The position numbers and the translations under genes are program-made. The notes below the pieces were generated by a model. The model made no database searches. It had not been told where the DNA came from and saw only the letters and a list, made by a program, of their open reading frames with translations. Shown here in pieces: positions 61,727 to 64,000 of a stretch of DNA of 64,000 nucleotides (positions are counted from its first letter, which is position 1; each line of letters starts with the position of its first letter). The stretch comes from an uncultured bacterium (GTDB lineage: Bacteria; Cyanobacteriota; Vampirovibrionia; Gastranaerophilales; Gastranaerophilaceae). The DNA is taken from NCBI GenBank assembly GCA_902475545.1, contig CABRZP010000002.1:113226-177225 (forward strand), in the 5' to 3' direction.

Positions 61727-63868
61727 TTATCTTAGGCTTTCAGGTACTGCCAGTGGAATAGGTGCTTTTGTAGATGGTGATGGTGCCGCTACCGGAGTCG
61801 GGGCAGGCTTTTCTGTTTTTGCTGGTTCCGGAGTTGTTTGTTGAGGTTTTGATGGTTGAGCTGTAGTTTCCGGAGTTGTTGTAGTTTCTTCTACAGGAGT
61901 TTCTTCATCATTTTCTTTTTGAATTTCATCATCTCCTATTACTCTGGAGCCGGCACTGTAATTTTTTAGTTCAATCTCTGGGTAATCAAAATCTTTAGAA
62001 CCATAATCTTTTGTTGCTGCAGTCATTACATCTTTCCAAATTTTAGCAGGAACGGTTCCGCCATATAGTCCGTTGATTTTTTTATTATTATCATCTCCGA
62101 CCCAAACCCCTGTTACAACATCAGGTGTGTATCCTACAAAATACGCATCTTTGTATTCATCTGTTGTACCGGTTTTACCTGCTGCAGGTTTGCCAATACT
62201 TGCGGCTGTACCGGTTCCTGAAATAATAACTGTTTTAAGCATAGCAGTTATTTCAGCTGCTGTTTTTAAGCTCAATTGATGTGTTGATTTTGTCTTTGGA
62301 GCTCTATATAAAACTCTGCCTCTTGAATCTGTAATTCTTTCTATTGCATAAGGTTGGACTACATATCCGCCATTTGCAAATGCTCCGTATGCTCTTACAA
62401 ATTCAAACATTTTTACACCGTTTGAACCAAGTGATATGGTATAATCATATTCTAACGGAGTTGTAATACCTAACACTCTTGCAAGTTGAATTACAGAACG
62501 AATCCCTACTTCTTGTATAATTCTTGCTGCACATACATTTGAAGATATCATTAGAGCTTTATATACAGGAATTTTTCCTCTGTATTTATGGCTGGAGTTA
62601 TGAGGAGACCAGTTACCTATTGTAATCGGGCTGTCATCAACCAAGTCATTAGGGGTGATACCTTTTTCCATTGCTGCTGCATATAAAATTGGCTTGAATG
62701 CAGATCCCGGCGGGCGTACTGATTGAGTAATTCTATCATATTGGCTTTCCCCGTAATTTTTTCCGCCTGCATATACAAGAATTCGTCCGTCAATAGGGCT
62801 GAATGAAAATACTGCAGCTTGTTGTGATTTGCCGGTTAATCCCCAAGCTTTCATATTTCTTAGTATTGATTCATTTGCAGCATTTTGAGCTTTTGAATCC
62901 AGTGTTGTTATGACTTTGTAGCCGCCGTGAATAATATCGGTTTCTTCAAAGCCCAATTTTTCCATTTCTTTCAATACATAATCGCTGAAATATGGAGCTT
63001 TATTTGTTGTATATAGTTGAGGTACAGTACTCAAATGAATTTCTGCATCAATTGCATTGTTATATTCTTCATCTGTTATGTACTTCATTGTTTTCATTCT
63101 TTTTAGAACTTGATTTCTTCTTTGTTTGGCAAGTTCAATGTTGTTATAAGGGTTGTACACTGAAGGGGCTTGTGGTAAGCCTGCAATTAATGCAAGTTCA
63201 GGAAGAGTAAGCTGGTTCAGTTTTTTATTAAAATAAATTTGAGAAGCTGCAGATACTCCGTATGCTCCTGCTCCAAGGTAAACGTTATTTAAATACATTT
63301 CAAGTATTTGGTCTTTTGAAATTGTTTTTTCAATTCTTGCAGCGACTTCCAGTTCTTTTATTTTTCTTGTAATTGTTCTTTCGTTTGATAAGAATAAAAT
63401 TCTTGCAAGTTGTTGTGTAAGTGTACTTGCACCTTGAACAGCTCTGCGGGCAACTACGTTCTGGATAGAAGATCTTACTATACCAAAAATATCATATCCG
63501 TTGTGGTGATAAAAATTTTTATCTTCGGTTGCAATTAAGGCTTTTTTTAGGGTGTCAGGAACATCTTTTAATTCGACTTTGCTGTAGCTGTAAGCAGTGA
63601 AAGTTTTAATAATTTCGCCATCTTCAGAATAAAATTTTGTAACTATATTCGGGTTATAATCTTCAAGGTGGTCAATTGGTGGTAGAGAAGACAGGTATAG
63701 GTTTAAAGCTACAAAACCTGCAAGCATAAGAGCAGACATTGTAAGTACGAACATTTTTAAATTATAGAAAAATTTATTTCCTTTTTTTGTATTTTTTTTA
63801 GTCGTATATTCTCCGGAGTTGCTTTTTGCAGCTCGTTGTCTTTTATATTTTTCGTATGAACTTGACAT
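61727..63868 (-). CDS. Class A penicillin-binding protein (PBP1A-like)
   Basis: 713 residues. A basic cytoplasmic N-terminus and one membrane helix (MFVLTMSALMLAGFVALNLYL) lead to the GT51 glycosyltransferase (IATEDKNFYHHNGYDIFGIVRS, GASTLTQQLAR). The transpeptidase has the SAFK site in PPGSAFKPILYA, SSN in MISSNVCAARI and KTGTT. A Pro/Thr/Glu-rich disordered tail of ~80 residues ends the protein. It polymerises and crosslinks peptidoglycan. Ribosome site GGGAGAG; promoter-like TTGATA and TATAAT boxes lie at ~63876-63921. Confidence 0.96.
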   Translation of the reverse strand: MSSSYEKYKRQRAAKSNSGEYTTKKNTKKGNKFFYNLKMFVLTMSALMLAGFVALNLYLSSLPPIDHLEDYNPNIVTKFYSEDGEIIKTFTAYSYSKVELKDVPDTLKKALIATEDKNFYHHNGYDIFGIVRSSIQNVVARRAVQGASTLTQQLARILFLSNERTITRKIKELEVAARIEKTISKDQILEMYLNNVYLGAGAYGVSAASQIYFNKKLNQLTLPELALIAGLPQAPSVYNPYNNIELAKQRRNQVLKRMKTMKYITDEEYNNAIDAEIHLSTVPQLYTTNKAPYFSDYVLKEMEKLGFEETDIIHGGYKVITTLDSKAQNAANESILRNMKAWGLTGKSQQAAVFSFSPIDGRILVYAGGKNYGESQYDRITQSVRPPGSAFKPILYAAAMEKGITPNDLVDDSPITIGNWSPHNSSHKYRGKIPVYKALMISSNVCAARIIQEVGIRSVIQLARVLGITTPLEYDYTISLGSNGVKMFEFVRAYGAFANGGYVVQPYAIERITDSRGRVLYRAPKTKSTHQLSLKTAAEITAMLKTVIISGTGTAASIGKPAAGKTGTTDEYKDAYFVGYTPDVVTGVWVGDDNNKKINGLYGGTVPAKIWKDVMTAATKDYGSKDFDYPEIELKNYSAGSRVIGDDEIQKENDEETPVEETTTTPETTAQPSKPQQTTPEPAKTEKPAPTPVAAPSPSTKAPIPLAVPESLR

Positions 63869-63939
63869 AACACTCTCCCTATTATAGCGAATATATTATA
63901 ACACTTAAAGAAATATATCAAGTTTTTACATAAATAATA

Positions 63940-64000
63940 TTATCGGGGGTAAATATCAAATCGATATTTTAATAAAGGGGTTTCAGGGGAATCCCCTGAG
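63940..64000. repeat. Repeat-like intergenic sequence at the right edge
   Basis: Contains GGGGGTAAATATC, like the minus-strand text of the 44.6-kb repeat, and AAATATC/GATATTT arms around five bases. A palindrome CAGGGGAATCCCCTG (63984-63998) is also present. No ORF is seen; the element continues beyond the window. Confidence 0.4.

Overview
The window is AT-rich DNA with dense, mostly bacterial genes. The gene set suggests a gut-type non-photosynthetic relative of cyanobacteria (Vampirovibrionia/Melainabacteria, order Gastranaerophilales). This is inferred from gene content and from the style of the hypothetical proteins; no rRNA or other phylogenetic marker was tested. The cell looks like a fermentative diderm. 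It has glycogen synthase, a secreted GH13 amylase-like enzyme, PBP1A, a soluble-lytic-transglycosylase-like protein, SpoIID/LytB, a heptose-kinase-like gene and an O-antigen-ligase-like gene, and no photosynthesis genes.

Layout. 0-3 kb: truncated ruvB and an ABC1 kinase (minus). 3-8 kb: a large zinc-ribbon/cyclase-like protein, then glgA. 8.05-8.46 kb: intergenic dispersed repeats. 8.5-11.1 kb: M29 aminopeptidase, then a DtxR-type regulator overlapping a His-tailed membrane protein. 11.2-17.8 kb: hypothetical, flavoprotein, DUF4145-like protein, dnaE. 17.8-31.4 kb: accessory region with tRNA-Gly, a MarR regulator with a cupin remnant, a predicted ADP-ribosyltransferase next to a NADAR-like protein, a 1973-residue papain-like protease and several unknown proteins, with ftsZ embedded. 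31.4-35.3 kb: tyrA, purB, hemW. 35.6-42.3 kb: gcvT-gcvH-gcvPA, ftsH, and the two subunits of a corrinoid iron-sulfur protein. 42.3-49.6 kb: amylase, LysM protein, a 52-bp tandem repeat, HU, SpoIID, Slt, MscS, RlmH. 49.7-56.6 kb: M49-like peptidase, tyrosine phosphatase, hldE-kinase/DUF4330/O-antigen-ligase operon, small unknowns. 56.7-63.9 kb: zinc-ribbon protein, an unknown, and yebC-GGDEF-tsaE-tsaB, then PBP1A.

The most notable system is the tandem ADP-ribosyltransferase (20233-21243) and NADAR-like (21255-21821) pair. Together they look like a writer/eraser or toxin/antitoxin module. Other points of interest are the giant cysteine protease with a ~700-residue insertion, a stand-alone CFeSP that may feed methyl groups to methionine synthesis, an ABC1 kinase whose alanine-rich loop has become a glycine loop, a set of genes whose TATAAT box lies exactly 6 nt before the ATG (leaderless mRNAs), and unrelated hypothetical proteins that share a short N-terminal F-T-G motif.
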